Shown piece by piece: positions 22,811 through 33,087 of a stretch of DNA of 64,000 bases. The stretch is from contig NC_092051.1 in NCBI RefSeq assembly GCF_003086295.3, positions 22,315,940 through 22,379,939 on the forward strand, in the 5' to 3' direction. The DNA comes from Arachis hypogaea. Its lineage: Eukaryota; Streptophyta; Magnoliopsida; Fabales; Fabaceae. The notes below the pieces were generated by a model. It saw only the letters and a program-made list of their open reading frames with translations. It did no database searches and was not told the DNA's origin. Position numbers and translations under genes: made by a program. Position 1 is the stretch's first letter, and each line of letters begins with the position of its first letter.

Positions 22811-24300
22811 GATATAGGCATTTATCTTTTATATTAAATTGATTTGTAGTCATGATCTATTTATTTTAAAATTCTGAATTTCATATTTCCATGTCTCAAA
22901 ATTTTTAAAGCTTTTGTCTGGCAAGACAAGAAATGGTATTAGCTTTAGAATTTTTTGGGCTCAATTATGCTTTTTTGTGGCTGTTCTTTATCTTTAATTG
23001 GTTGATCTATTCTCTTCCTTATATACTAATGTAATTGATGTATATGCAGATAATCTTAGAGCTATAGACTAGATAATTGCTATTTTGTTGGTGGCTTTGT
23101 TTAATAATCAAGTAGAATTTAAAATATCTAATATCTACTCCTTTGTTATCTTTTTTTTTTTTTTTAAATATCCTTCCCTTTGTTCTACATAACCATGGAT
23201 TTGAATTTTTAAGGCCATGTAGTAAAAATGATTTCTCAAAGTATGCTAGACATTTCCTTTATGATGACTAATATGTTTGAGATTGTTTTGGTGTTATTCA
23301 TTTTCATAGCAAAGAAATTGATTTTGTTGAGGGTGTAGATCATATATTTATAGATTTTTATGCGCATATTTTTGGGGTGGAGAAACGTGACTTTCTTCTC
23401 TTTTGCAATTCATTTTCTCCGATAAATGTTACACATTTTTTTTATGATTAAAAAGGAAAACAAAAAATATATAAATTACATAGGTACTACAAGTCTGTAC
23501 TTTTTAAGACCTCTCTTTTCATTAATGAAAATAATAATTTATTTTGTTCTTAAAATATATTATGATAAATTCTATAGTACTTATAATTTGGTGCTTAACT
23601 TTTGTCTAATTTATTTTTCATGACAAATTTTAAATATTTAATAATTATTTATTTTTTTACTTTTAACGTTAAATATTAATTTTTAACTATTTTTAATAAG
23701 TTAGGCAAACACTTTTAATTAAATATTAATTTTAAAAACTTGCTATTTCATATTTTATATTTTATTCACAAATATCTAATACAAAAAGTAATTTATAAGA
23801 GTAATTTTTTTTCACTATTTCCTTTAGATATTGTATTATATGATTTTAAGAGTTTTGAATTAAATATAAATTACACATAAATAAAAATATAATTTTTTAC
23901 GTTATTTGATGATTTTAAGATGTCAAATTATACATTTTAAAAAATTATAAAATAAGCCACGTAAGTCAAAGTAGACTATGATAAATTTCGTTTTGTCCAT
24001 TGATTTATTTTTCTTATTGCTGTTGTCATGATCATCTTTGTTATTAATAAAGTTCTAATTCGTTTTTTTTTTTATGCTTCGAGTTTTTTGAGTTAAAATG
24101 ATTTAGCCAATAATATCAATCAACAATGATACAGTTCGCTTATATATATTAGAAGAAAAAATTAAAAATAAATAAAATTTAAGGGTATTATACGTTTTTT
24201 TCTTTAAAGAAAAGGAGAAAACTATTAATAATATTAACATGTTATTTTTTACTCTTATGGTATATTATTAATAATTAAATATTCTAAAAAATAAATATCA
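22811..24300. other. AT-rich DNA, no gene seen
   Basis: Nothing beyond simple A/T-rich sequence and poly-T runs was recognised. Confidence 0.55.
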
Positions 24301-24790
24301 TTAGCGTTTACCGTAATTAATTAGTTTAGAGATAAAAATTTAAGAGTTTTATGTTGAGAACAAGAATTTGTTTTATTTTTTTATTACTTTATATATTTTT
24401 GGTCTTTTTTACTTTTATTATACTATTTTTTATTGTAATATATTTCTCACAAGTTATGATTTTAACTTTTAATTTTTTCTTAATCTTTTATTAGCATTTA
24501 CAGTAGTTAATTTAGCAATTAAAATTTAAGAGTTCACCAATTGTCTAGCAAAAGTTTGCATCATTTTTTTTATTACTTCGTATATTATTTGTAGTCTTTT
24601 TCATACTCTTATACCACTTTTTACTATAAAGTGTTTTCTCAAGTTATAACTTTAATTTTTAGTTATTTTTAAATTCTTACTTAGCGCTTACAATAATTAG
24701 CTTAACAATAAAAACCTAAGAGTTCATTAATTGATCAACAAGGGTTTATTTCATTCTTATATTGCTTTGTATAGCAACTTATTAAGATAT
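24301..24790 (+). repeat. 190-bp tandem repeat, about 2.5 copies
   Basis: Copies start at 24301, 24491 and 24681, exactly 190 bp apart, with TTAGCGTTTACCGTAATTA-like openings, AATTTAAGAGTT further on, then TTTTTTATTACTT and TCTCACAAGTTATGATTTTA. The third copy is incomplete. Copies are clearly diverged. Confidence 0.75.
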
Positions 24791-25061
24791 AAATATTTAT
24801 TAAGGTATATAATTTATATATTAAGAAGCATTTCTCAAAAATATTTATTATGACACAATTATACGTATAATTTCATATTTAATTCTTCTACCATGAGAAG
24901 TTGAGAACTATACATTATTTTTTCAGTGATGTGAGATCATGAAGAGAAATTAATTCAACATTTTGCTACATTATTTAATTATTCTTCCACCAATTTGAAA
25001 TTCCATTTCAAATACATTCTCATTCTCTTTCTCTCCTATTTTCTGAGTGGTTATAAATCTG
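24791..25061. other. AT-rich spacer upstream of the zinc-finger relic
   Basis: No gene seen. A pyrimidine-rich stretch (CATTCTCTTTCTCTCC) lies at about 25018-25040. Confidence 0.5.
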
Positions 25062-25226
25062 AAGAGCGACCATTTCTTTGTGTTGTCCACTGCAGAAACA
25101 AAAAATTCACGACGAAGGATGCTTTGGAGTAACACTCCACACATAAGCATTTCACGTTCCTGTACATTTGTGCTGACTGTGGGAATGCCTTTAAGAGTGA
25201 CGAATCAAGAACTCAGCATTCTTGTG
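25062..25226 (+). pseudogene. C2H2 zinc-finger fragment
   Basis: One frame reads FLCVVHCRNKKFTTKDALE, a TAA, HSTHKH, then YICADCGNAFKSDESRTQHS. This resembles two adjacent C2H2 fingers (C-x3-C-x12-H-x3/4-H and C-x2-C-x12-H). The single in-frame stop replaces the residue before the first His. The piece ends at a GAG/GTATC junction that could be a donor site. It is too short for naming a gene; linkage to the SHOC1-like gene downstream is only positional. Confidence 0.55.
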
Positions 25227-25475
25227 AGGTATCATTTCTTTAGAGTTCTTTGGAGGTATGATTTCTTTTCCGTTCTAATTGGTTTTCCGTTGCAGTGTGA
25301 TCACCGAGACCCCGGAAGGCGAATGGCCAAGATCGTTACCGCGGATGATGATCGTCTCGCTGCAATAATGCGAACTCGCATTTTGAACAACGACTATTTC
25401 GCTCTCCCTCCCTCGCAACAGTCCTCCACCTCCCCGTCCCTCGCCTCCACGCACCGCCTATATCCGCCGTGCACG

Positions 25476-26238
25476 TAGGGACGGAGCTTAGTTCAGACAA
25501 GGGAGGCCATGGCCCTCCAAACTTTTTATAAAAAAATTAGTAGTACTTTTTTAAAAGATAAAAAATAGTTCAATTGATTTAAATACTTTAGTATGACTTA
25601 AAGTATCCAATAAATTCAATAAGCAACACTCTTTCTATCTTTAAGTTTAAATATAAAAAATTAAATATTTTTTATTTATTTAATTTAATATTATTTTATA
25701 TTTTACTGTTTATTTAATTTAATTTTTATATGATAAAAAATAATAGAATATTCAATAAGTATTAATATTATTGTATTTGTATAAATTGATAAAAAAAATT
25801 CAATAAATATTATAAATTTTAATATTTGTCCTTCTAACTTCTTCTTTACATATTTTACAGGGTATATATTCAAATTTTATATAAAATAATAATGAAAAAT
25901 CAAAGAATTGATGCATTTTTTAAGAGGAAGGCTAATATTTAAGAAGGAGAACATATAACTTTTACAATATCAACACATGTAGATAGTTCTTCTACTTTGA
26001 ATCACGAAAAAAAGTGAGATACAACCTTTAAAAGTTCAAAAAGTTACATCTGATGAGTTTGACCTTAATTTTTTGGAATGAGACCCTGAAAAACGGCTTT
26101 AAATTTGGCAATATCACCTAAACCAGAGAGATGAGATTAGACGAGCTTATCTTAAATGGGGTCCATATAAAAAATATCTTGACAATTATCCTCTGTTTGG
26201 CCCCCCCCCCCAAAATTTTGTTTCAAGTTCCGCCACTG
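25476..26238 (+). mobile_element. hAT-superfamily element, internally deleted, TTF-type transposase remnant
   Basis: A 763-bp insertion with short inverted ends (TAGGGACGGAGCTTAG at the left; the right end reverses to CAGTGGCGGAACTTGA) and a perfect 8-bp target duplication CGTGCACG (25468-25475 and 26239-26246). Eight-base duplications are the hAT signature. The right part contains broken frames resembling the N-terminus of TTF-type zinc-finger hAT transposases (RIDAFFKRKAN, FDLNF, IWQYHLNQRDEIRRAYLK). A poly-C run at about 26200-26210 disrupts the last motif. It lies inside exon 1 of the SHOC1-like remnant. Confidence 0.85.
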
Positions 26239-26832
26239 CGTGCACGACATCCTCCGATTTGACTCCATGCTCCCTGTCTCCCACCACATTGAACCAGTGC
26301 CGATCGCAGTCGCTCTCTCCACCTTCCTCTCCTCCGTGCTACCTCACAAAATCCATCTCAAATTTCTCGATCTCGAAGATTCAGCTACTGTTCTGTCTCC
26401 ACCTCGAGATTGAGATCGCTCCTTGTCATTCAGCTGCGGAAGCTATGAGAATCGGAATCCCCAGGTGAGTTGAGCCTCTCTGAAACTTAGAAGCTTGTTT
26501 ATATTTTGATGAGCAATAGTGAATCATCTTGCGCCTTGTGTGGCTTATATCATTGGTGCCATAGTTTTTTCTCTCAAACTATATCTATGTGCAATTCTAA
26601 GTGATTGTGCTTTTTGAATGATTTGATTCAGCAAGAAGCTGAGGCGTCATTGATGGACACCAGAGCTGTAGAAATTTTTGCTCCAAAGTTGATACTGAAT
26701 TTCCTAAGGTAGCTATGTAATTCTTGTTATGGCTAAAGTCTTAGGGTTATTTATTGTTCACAGGAGACCAAAAGAATTGATTGTAGTGATAAGGGCGCAC
26801 CTGAGCTAGATGCACTATTGGTGAGAGATGTT

Positions 26833-27375
26833 TATTTTTAATATTTGTTGTTGTAACTTCTTATGAATTTCGGATTACATAATTATTTTGAAACCCCTAA
26901 AAATTGCCTGGTAACAACACTACGTGCAATACACTTACATAATTATTTTGTATTTTGAATTGTGAACATCTTCATGAAATTAAACAAGTTTGTAAGTTGT
27001 GTTTTGGAATATTTACGTTATTTTCTTTTTGTAAGCTTGATTTTACTGTACATACTCAGTTAAATTAAATAATATCCGATTCGTTTGGGTAAAAGTATTA
27101 CCTCATTTGGTATGATTTTTATAGCACAACAGAAGCTTATAGTCCAATCTACCCGTTTAACAGGCCATAGACATTTAGGGAAAATGACATTCATTAGCAA
27201 AGACTTTAACTGTTCATATCCAAATCTTTGAAATTCATGGAGAATAACTTGTTCTGTTTTCTGAACAGAAAATGTTCAAGCTTGAGCCATCAATGCAGTT
27301 TCCTTACGAGGCTCTGGAAGCAATACCTCGTGTTGAAAATGCTATTTCAGAGTATCTGAAAGTGGAGGATGCATG
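26833..27375 (+). repeat. First (partial) unit of the 902-bp tandem array, left of the Ty3 insertion
   Basis: From about 26833 (TATTTTTAATATTTGTTGTTG) the sequence is collinear with the repeat units downstream: intron-like part, CTGAACAG acceptor, then the exon-like block from 27269. It is the unit still attached to the gene remnant. The remainder resumes at 33088 after the retrotransposon. Confidence 0.85.
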
Positions 27376-27864
27376 TGTAACGAACAAAGGAGTAGTAGCA
27401 AAAAGGGAAAACAATATAGTGGGGGCAAAATGACCATAAAAGGGCAGAGTTAGTTAGAGAAAGTGGACACGTGAAGCATGATTCGAATGTATAGGGTGTG
27501 AGATGCAGTAGCAGAAGACGCACTATTAATAGGAAATGGGAGAATCATGGGCGGTAGATGATTGTGGTATTTGCCTCTCTCCTTTCTGAATTCTCGTCTC
27601 TCTTTTCTACCTTCTTTCCCTCTTATAGTCTCTCCTCTCTTCTTCTCGCAGGTTCTAGCAGGGCATCATGGTTGCTACCCCTTTTTATTTGCCTCAATAA
27701 TTCCATTGTTATAGCTTCATAATAACTATCTTACTCTCTTCCCTCTCTTGCTTATATTCTGTCACTCAATCCCTTCACTTATTAATACAATTTCACTACA
27801 ATTTTGAGGCATTTACCACTATTTATTGTCTATTGCATTTTGTTATAATTTCTACACCCTTCCA
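27376..27864 (+). repeat. 5' LTR of the Reina-like element
   Basis: 489 bp, TGTAACGAAC...CCCTTCCA. The next bases TTTGGTGCTTTCATTGG are the likely primer-binding region; they do not match the initiator tRNA-Met sequence used by the other elements here. Confidence 0.88.
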
Positions 27865-27883
27865 TTTGGTGCTTTCATTGGCC

Positions 27884-30800
27884 ATGGCAGAAAACACTCA
27901 CATGAAGACGATGGAAGCTGAATTGAAGCGTTTGTCTCAAATGATAGAAACTGTGGCTGAGAAAAACAGAGCAGAATGTGCTCGAGCGCAAGAGGCGACG
28001 AATCTGAAATTCGAGGCAATTTAGTCGTCCCTCACTTAGCTACTTTCTGATCGGTCTCGAAAGTACTCCATCTCTCATGAGTCTCCGCTGGGTTTGAACT
28101 CTGGAGTTGACAATTACTCGCGTCCTTGGTCACAGCCTCGAAGGGTGAGCTTCGATATTCCTAAATTTGACGGTACTGATGCGTTGAGTTGGATTTTCTC
28201 TGCAGATCAGTATTTTGAATTCTTTAGAGTACCTTCGGAAGAGCAAATCGGCCTTGCTACCATGCACATGACTGGCTCCGCGATTTTGTGGTTTCAGATG
28301 TCATAATGCTCCGCTCAGTTTTGTTCATGGACGCAGATCAAGTGTGCTATTGAATTAGGATTTGGCCCCTCCTTATTCGAGTCTCACAGGGAGCTTCTGT
28401 TCAAGCTGCAACAACAGGGTTCCGTAAGCGACTTTTACGCTGAATTCATAGCTCTTGCTAATCGAACTCATATCGAACCTCCTGATGCGTTATGCGACTG
28501 TTTCATTAGCGGTCTCTGGGCCGATATTAGACGTGAGGTAAAAGCTCAATGTCCACCCTCACTGATGCGTGCCGTAAGCTTGGCTAGGCTCTATGAAGAC
28601 AAGTTTTCGACATCTCCATGGCGCACTTCAGGCCCGGCAACCTCTAAGTCTCCATCGCACGGCTCCTCTACACCTGCGCGTACCTTTCAACAGAATAGCT
28701 TGCCTCGCCTGCTTCCTACACCATCTCAGAAGCCAACTCTCCCACCACCTAAGAACCCCATTCGCCATTTGTCTCTGGTAGAGATTCAGAGTAAATGAGA
28801 GAAAGGTCTTTGTTATTGGTGTGATGACAAATTCACAGCTGCTCATAAGTGCTCGAATCGGCAATTCATGCTTATGCAAGTTGAGAATGATGAGGAAAAT
28901 GTAGTGAATAGTGGGGACATAGTTGTGTCTGAAGGAGAAAATTTACAACAGCTGGATGCAGAGGTGATAGACCATCATCTCTCTTACAATGCCATGTATG
29001 GCACGTCAGGTCACTCCACTATTAGAATCAGAGCTCACATTGGTGAGCTAGAAATCCAAGCACTCATTGATGGTGGGAGCTCCGATTGCTTCATCCAGCC
29101 ACAGATTGCAAAATTTTTGAATCTCTCCATTGAGCCAGCTCCGGGAGTTCAAGTTGTAGTGGGAAATTTTGACATTATGCAGGTTGAAGGTCGAATCCCT
29201 TTGCTAGAAGTGACATTTCAGGGTTATAAAGTGCTGGTCCCTGATGTATTTGTTTTAAATGTTGCTGGTGGTGATCTCGTCATTGGAACCGCTTGGTTGA
29301 AACGATTGAGAGCCCATATTGTGGACTATGACGCAGCTTATATTCGATTCATGCATGAGGGTAGTTTGATTACGGTACATGGGGAGAAGACCAATGTTAT
29401 AGCTCAGGTAGAATTCCACCACATCAGGAGACTTGTGCATACCAATTCTATTGTTGAGGCTTTCACATTGCAGCTGCAGCCTCAGGTTGAAGCTGCTCAT
29501 TCTCCCTTGCCTTTGCCTGACGACATACACCTGGAATTGGCAAAACTGCTGCACTCATATGCCGAGATGTTTGTGTAGCTTTAGGCCTACCACCACAGTG
29601 CCGTCATGATCACTGTATTCCTCTAATCAAGGGTGCAGAACCTATTAAGGTTAGACCCTACCGCTACCTTCATAGTCAAAAAGCCCAGATAGAATTGATG
29701 GTCTACCAAATGCTTGACGACGGGATTATTCAACCAAGCCGGAGTCGCTTTTCCTCTCCAATATTACTAGTCAAAAAGAAAGATGGTACATGGTGCTTCT
29801 GTACAGAATATAGAGCCATAAACAATATCACCGTTAAAGATAGTTTTCCAATTCTTACGGTTGATGAATTACTTGATGAGCTGTTTGGCGCCTCCATTTT
29901 CTCCAAGCTTGATCTTCGTTCTGGTTACCACCAAATTCTGGTCAACCCTGAGGATAGATACAAAACAGCTTTTCCCATTCACCAAGGCCTTTACAAATGG
30001 CTAGTTATGCCATTCGGCCTCACTAATGCCCCAGCAACGTTTCAGAATTTGATGACTGATGTGTTTCGACCTTACTTGTGTATTTGTGTTGGTTTTTTTC
30101 AATGACATTCTTGTTTATAGCCCTTCCTTTACTTTACATTTACAACACTTAGAGACTGTGTTAAAGTTATTACAACAGGAATGCCTTTATGCTAAGCTCT
30201 CAAAGTGCTCTTTTAGAACCAATGAAATTGATTATTTAGGGCATACTATCTCAAACAGTGGTGTTCACATGGAGAAAGCTAAGGTTCAAGCTATTATGGA
30301 GTGGCCTCAACCAACCAATGTGATACAACTGAGAGGATTTTTGGGTTTAACCAGGTACTACCATCGATTCATTCGTCACTATGCCTCCATAGCTAGTCCT
30401 CTTACTGATTTACTGTGTAAAGATGCCTTTGCTTGGGATGATGGAGCCACAATAGCTTTTAACAAATTGAAGGCTGCCATTATATCCAAACCTATTTTAG
30501 CTCTTCCAAATTTTGAGCTACCCTTTGAAGTCGAGACTGACACCTCAGGGACAGGTGTTGGTGCTATATTGATTCAAGAAAAGCATCCTATAGCCTTCTT
30601 TTCAAAGAAGTTGTCTCCTTCTCTACAGAAACAATCAGCTTATGTTAGGGAGTTCTATGCAATTACGGAAGCTGTAGCAAAGTTTTGGCATTATTTGCTG
30701 GGAAAAAAATTCATAATTTGTACTGACTAGCAGAGTTTAAAGGCATTGGTAGATCAAACTCTACATACACCTGAGCAACAAAAGTGGCTCCACATGCTTC

Positions 30801-32437
30801 TGGGGTATGATTATGAGATACAGTACAAATTGGGGCAGGAAAATGTTGTTGCTGATGCTCTGTCACGATGTTTTTTTGCAGCTTGGTCTCGTCCCAATGC
30901 TGAATAGATGGAGACTCTTAAATAAAAAAATGAGGCAGATGCGCAATTACAAGAATTGTGGCAGCAATGCCTTCAAAATATGCAGGTTGAGCCACACTAT
31001 ACGGTCCGAAATGGTATTCTATTACGGAAGGATAGAGTCGTGCTCCCTGTAAACAACAGCCTCATTCCTCTTATCCTTCATGAGCACCATGATAGTCCGG
31101 GCGGGGGACATTCCGGTATCGCTAAAACTCTTGATCGGATCCGCTCCTCATTCTACTCGCCAAATATGCATAAGGACATTCGAAATTATATCCAGAATTG
31201 CTTGACATGTCAGCAAGCTAAGGCAGAAACTACCAAGCCAGCAGGACTGTTGCAGCCCCTCTCTATTCCCCACCAGGTATGGGATGACATCTGCATGGAT
31301 TTTATTACATCCTTACCTCCTTCTCATGGATACTCGGTGATCATGGTTGTGATTGATAGACTCACCAAATTTGCCCATTTCATTGCTCTGTGTCGTGGTT
31401 TTGATAGCAAGATAGTTTCCGATGCCTTCATCAAGCACATTGTTAAACTCCATGGTTTTCCTAAGTCGATTGTCTCCGATTGTGATAAAGTGTTTATTAG
31501 TAAATTTTGGCAGCAATTGTTCCAAGCTCAACGAACCATTTTAGCGATGAGCTCAGCCTATCACTCGCAAACGGACGGCCAAAGTGAAGTCTTGAACAAG
31601 ACTTTGGAAATGTACCTTCGTTGCTTTTGTTTTGACAATCCCAAACGCTGGCTTGACATGCTTCCATGGGCACAATTTTGGTACAATTCCACTTATCACA
31701 ACAGCATAAAGATGGCCCCATTCAAAGCTTTATACGGACGTGACCCTCCTTCCTTAGTCAGATATGAAATTTCAGCAGGGGATGAACTTCCGTTACAGGA
31801 ACTATTGTTAGCTCGGGATAAGTTGATTGAGCAACTTAAATCTACTTTATTACGCTCTCAATAATTCATGAAGACTCAAGCTGACAAGCATCGGCGATTC
31901 ATCGAATTTTAAGAAGGAGACTTAGTATTGGTTAAGCTCCAGCCATACAAGCAGCACTCAGTTGCATTACGTTGTAGCCAAAAGTTGGGAATGCGTTATT
32001 TTGGACCCTTTCCTATCTGCAGAAAGTTGAGTTCAATAGCTTACCACCTAGAGTTACCAGCCGAGGCCAAAATCCACAATGTGTTTCATATTTCTTCCCT
32101 CAAGAAATTTAGGGGCGAGAAACATGAGCAATACTTGCCACTGCCACTCCGGTCGAGTGAAGAAGGCCCTATCCTCAATCCGCATACCATTGTGGACCGC
32201 CGAGTCATCTTGAAACATCGCCAAGAAGTGCAGCAATTGCAGATACAATGGGGACAAGGTACAGATGTAGAGAAGACATGGGAGGATGCAGCAGAATTCC
32301 TCGAAGCTAACCTAGATTTCAACCTTGAGGACAAGGTTGAAGTTGAAGAGACAAAAAAAAGTCTTTCCATATTGCTTAAAGGAAAGCAAAATTGGAACTT
32401 TACTCGCCGTCATGATGTACCAACTTCACTTTATTAA
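27884..32437 (+). pseudogene. Gag-Pol of the Reina-like element, multiply broken
   Basis: Order: Gag from ATG 27884 (MAENTHMKTMEAEL, IPKFDGTDALSWI), knuckle CYWCDDKFTAAHKC (about 28810-28855), protease with D-G-G (ALIDGGSSDCF, about 29065), RT ([32 protein letters not shown]), RNase H (ETDTSGTGVGAIL), integrase with NCLTC finger and D, D, E sites (CMDFITSL, IVSDCDKVF, TDGQSEVLN), and a chromodomain-like tail (IVDRRVILKHRQEV, EKTWEDAAEFLEAN). Stops lie at 28022, 28304, 28796, about 29576 and 30728, with frameshifts including one at a T7 run before 30100. The RT catalytic motif reads FFNDIL: the first Asp is Asn (30101-30103), so this RT would be inactive even if in frame. Confidence 0.88.
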
Positions 32438-32606
32438 TCCGCTATCGGTTGAATCTCATATCAATAGATTCTGAAAGAACTTGTTGAAAAGGAGGAATCC
32501 CAACGTTGAGTCAGAGCTAGAGTTAAAAACAAATCCCTTAACTGCAACTGTTATCGCTGGTTGAACCGACTCCTATTTCTGAGGGAATGATTTTTTAGCG
32601 GGGTAA

Positions 32607-33087
32607 TGTAACGAACAAAGGAGCAGTAGCAAAAGGGAAAACAATATAGTGGGGGCAAAATGACCATAAGAGTTAGTTGGAGAAAGTGGACACGTGGAGC
32701 ATGGTCTGAATGTACAGGGTGTGAGACGCAGTAGCAGAAGACGCACTGTTAATAGGAAATAGGAGAATCATGGGCGGTAGATGATTGTGGTATTTGCCTC
32801 TCTCCTTTCTGAATTCTCGTCTCTTTTTTCTACCTTCTTTCCCTCTTATAGTCTCTCCTCTCTTCCTCTCGCAGGTTCTAGTAAGGCATCATGGCTGCAA
32901 CCCCTTTCTATTTGCCTCAATAATTCCATTGTTATAACTTCATAATAACTGTCATATTCTCTTCCCTCTCTTGCTTATGTTCTGTCACTCAATCCCTTCA
33001 CATATTAATACAATTTCACTACAATTTTGAGGCATTTACCACTGTTTAATGTCTATTGCATTTTGTTATAATTTCTTCACCCTTCCA
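32607..33087 (+). repeat. 3' LTR of the Reina-like element
   Basis: 481 bp, TGTAACGAAC...CCCTTCCA, preceded by a short purine tract (AGCGGGGTAA). A 7-bp stretch present in the 5' copy (about 27440) is missing. Confidence 0.88.

Larger units (their letters stand above)
25368..27375 (+). pseudogene. SHOC1: SHOC1-like (ZIP2-type meiotic crossover protein) N-terminal gene remnant
   Basis: Plant SHOC1 is an XPF-related protein needed for class I meiotic crossovers. Exon 1 opens MRTRILNNDYFALPPSQQ, close to the SHOC1 start as I recall it (MRTRFLN-DYF). After a frame change it continues LRFDSMLPVSHHIEPVPIAV then ALSTFLSSVLPH, again matching the family. Exon 1 is split at 25475 by a hAT element and resumes at 26247, ending at GTGAGT after 26464. 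Exon-like blocks with good splice sites follow at 26632-26708 (VEIFAPKLILNFLR), 26764-26820, and 27269 onward (FKLEPSMQFPYEALEAIP, NAISEYLKVED). The last is cut by a Ty3/gypsy element. An indel in exon 1, a TGA (about 26413) and missing later exons show it is broken. Family assignment is from memory of motifs and moderate. Confidence 0.55.
27376..33087 (+). mobile_element. Ty3/gypsy chromovirus (Reina-like) inserted in the first array unit
   Basis: A 5,712-bp element with 5' LTR 27376-27864 and 3' LTR 32607-33087, flanked by the perfect duplication GCATG (27371-27375 and 33088-33092). Protease, RT, RNase H, integrase order and a chromodomain-like C-terminus make it a chromovirus; the short LTRs and single-knuckle Gag (CYWC...HKC) suggest the Reina clade. 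The LTRs differ by roughly 30 substitutions plus indels (about 6%, counted by eye), so this insertion is clearly older than the one at 51726. Coding capacity is lost. Confidence 0.88.
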
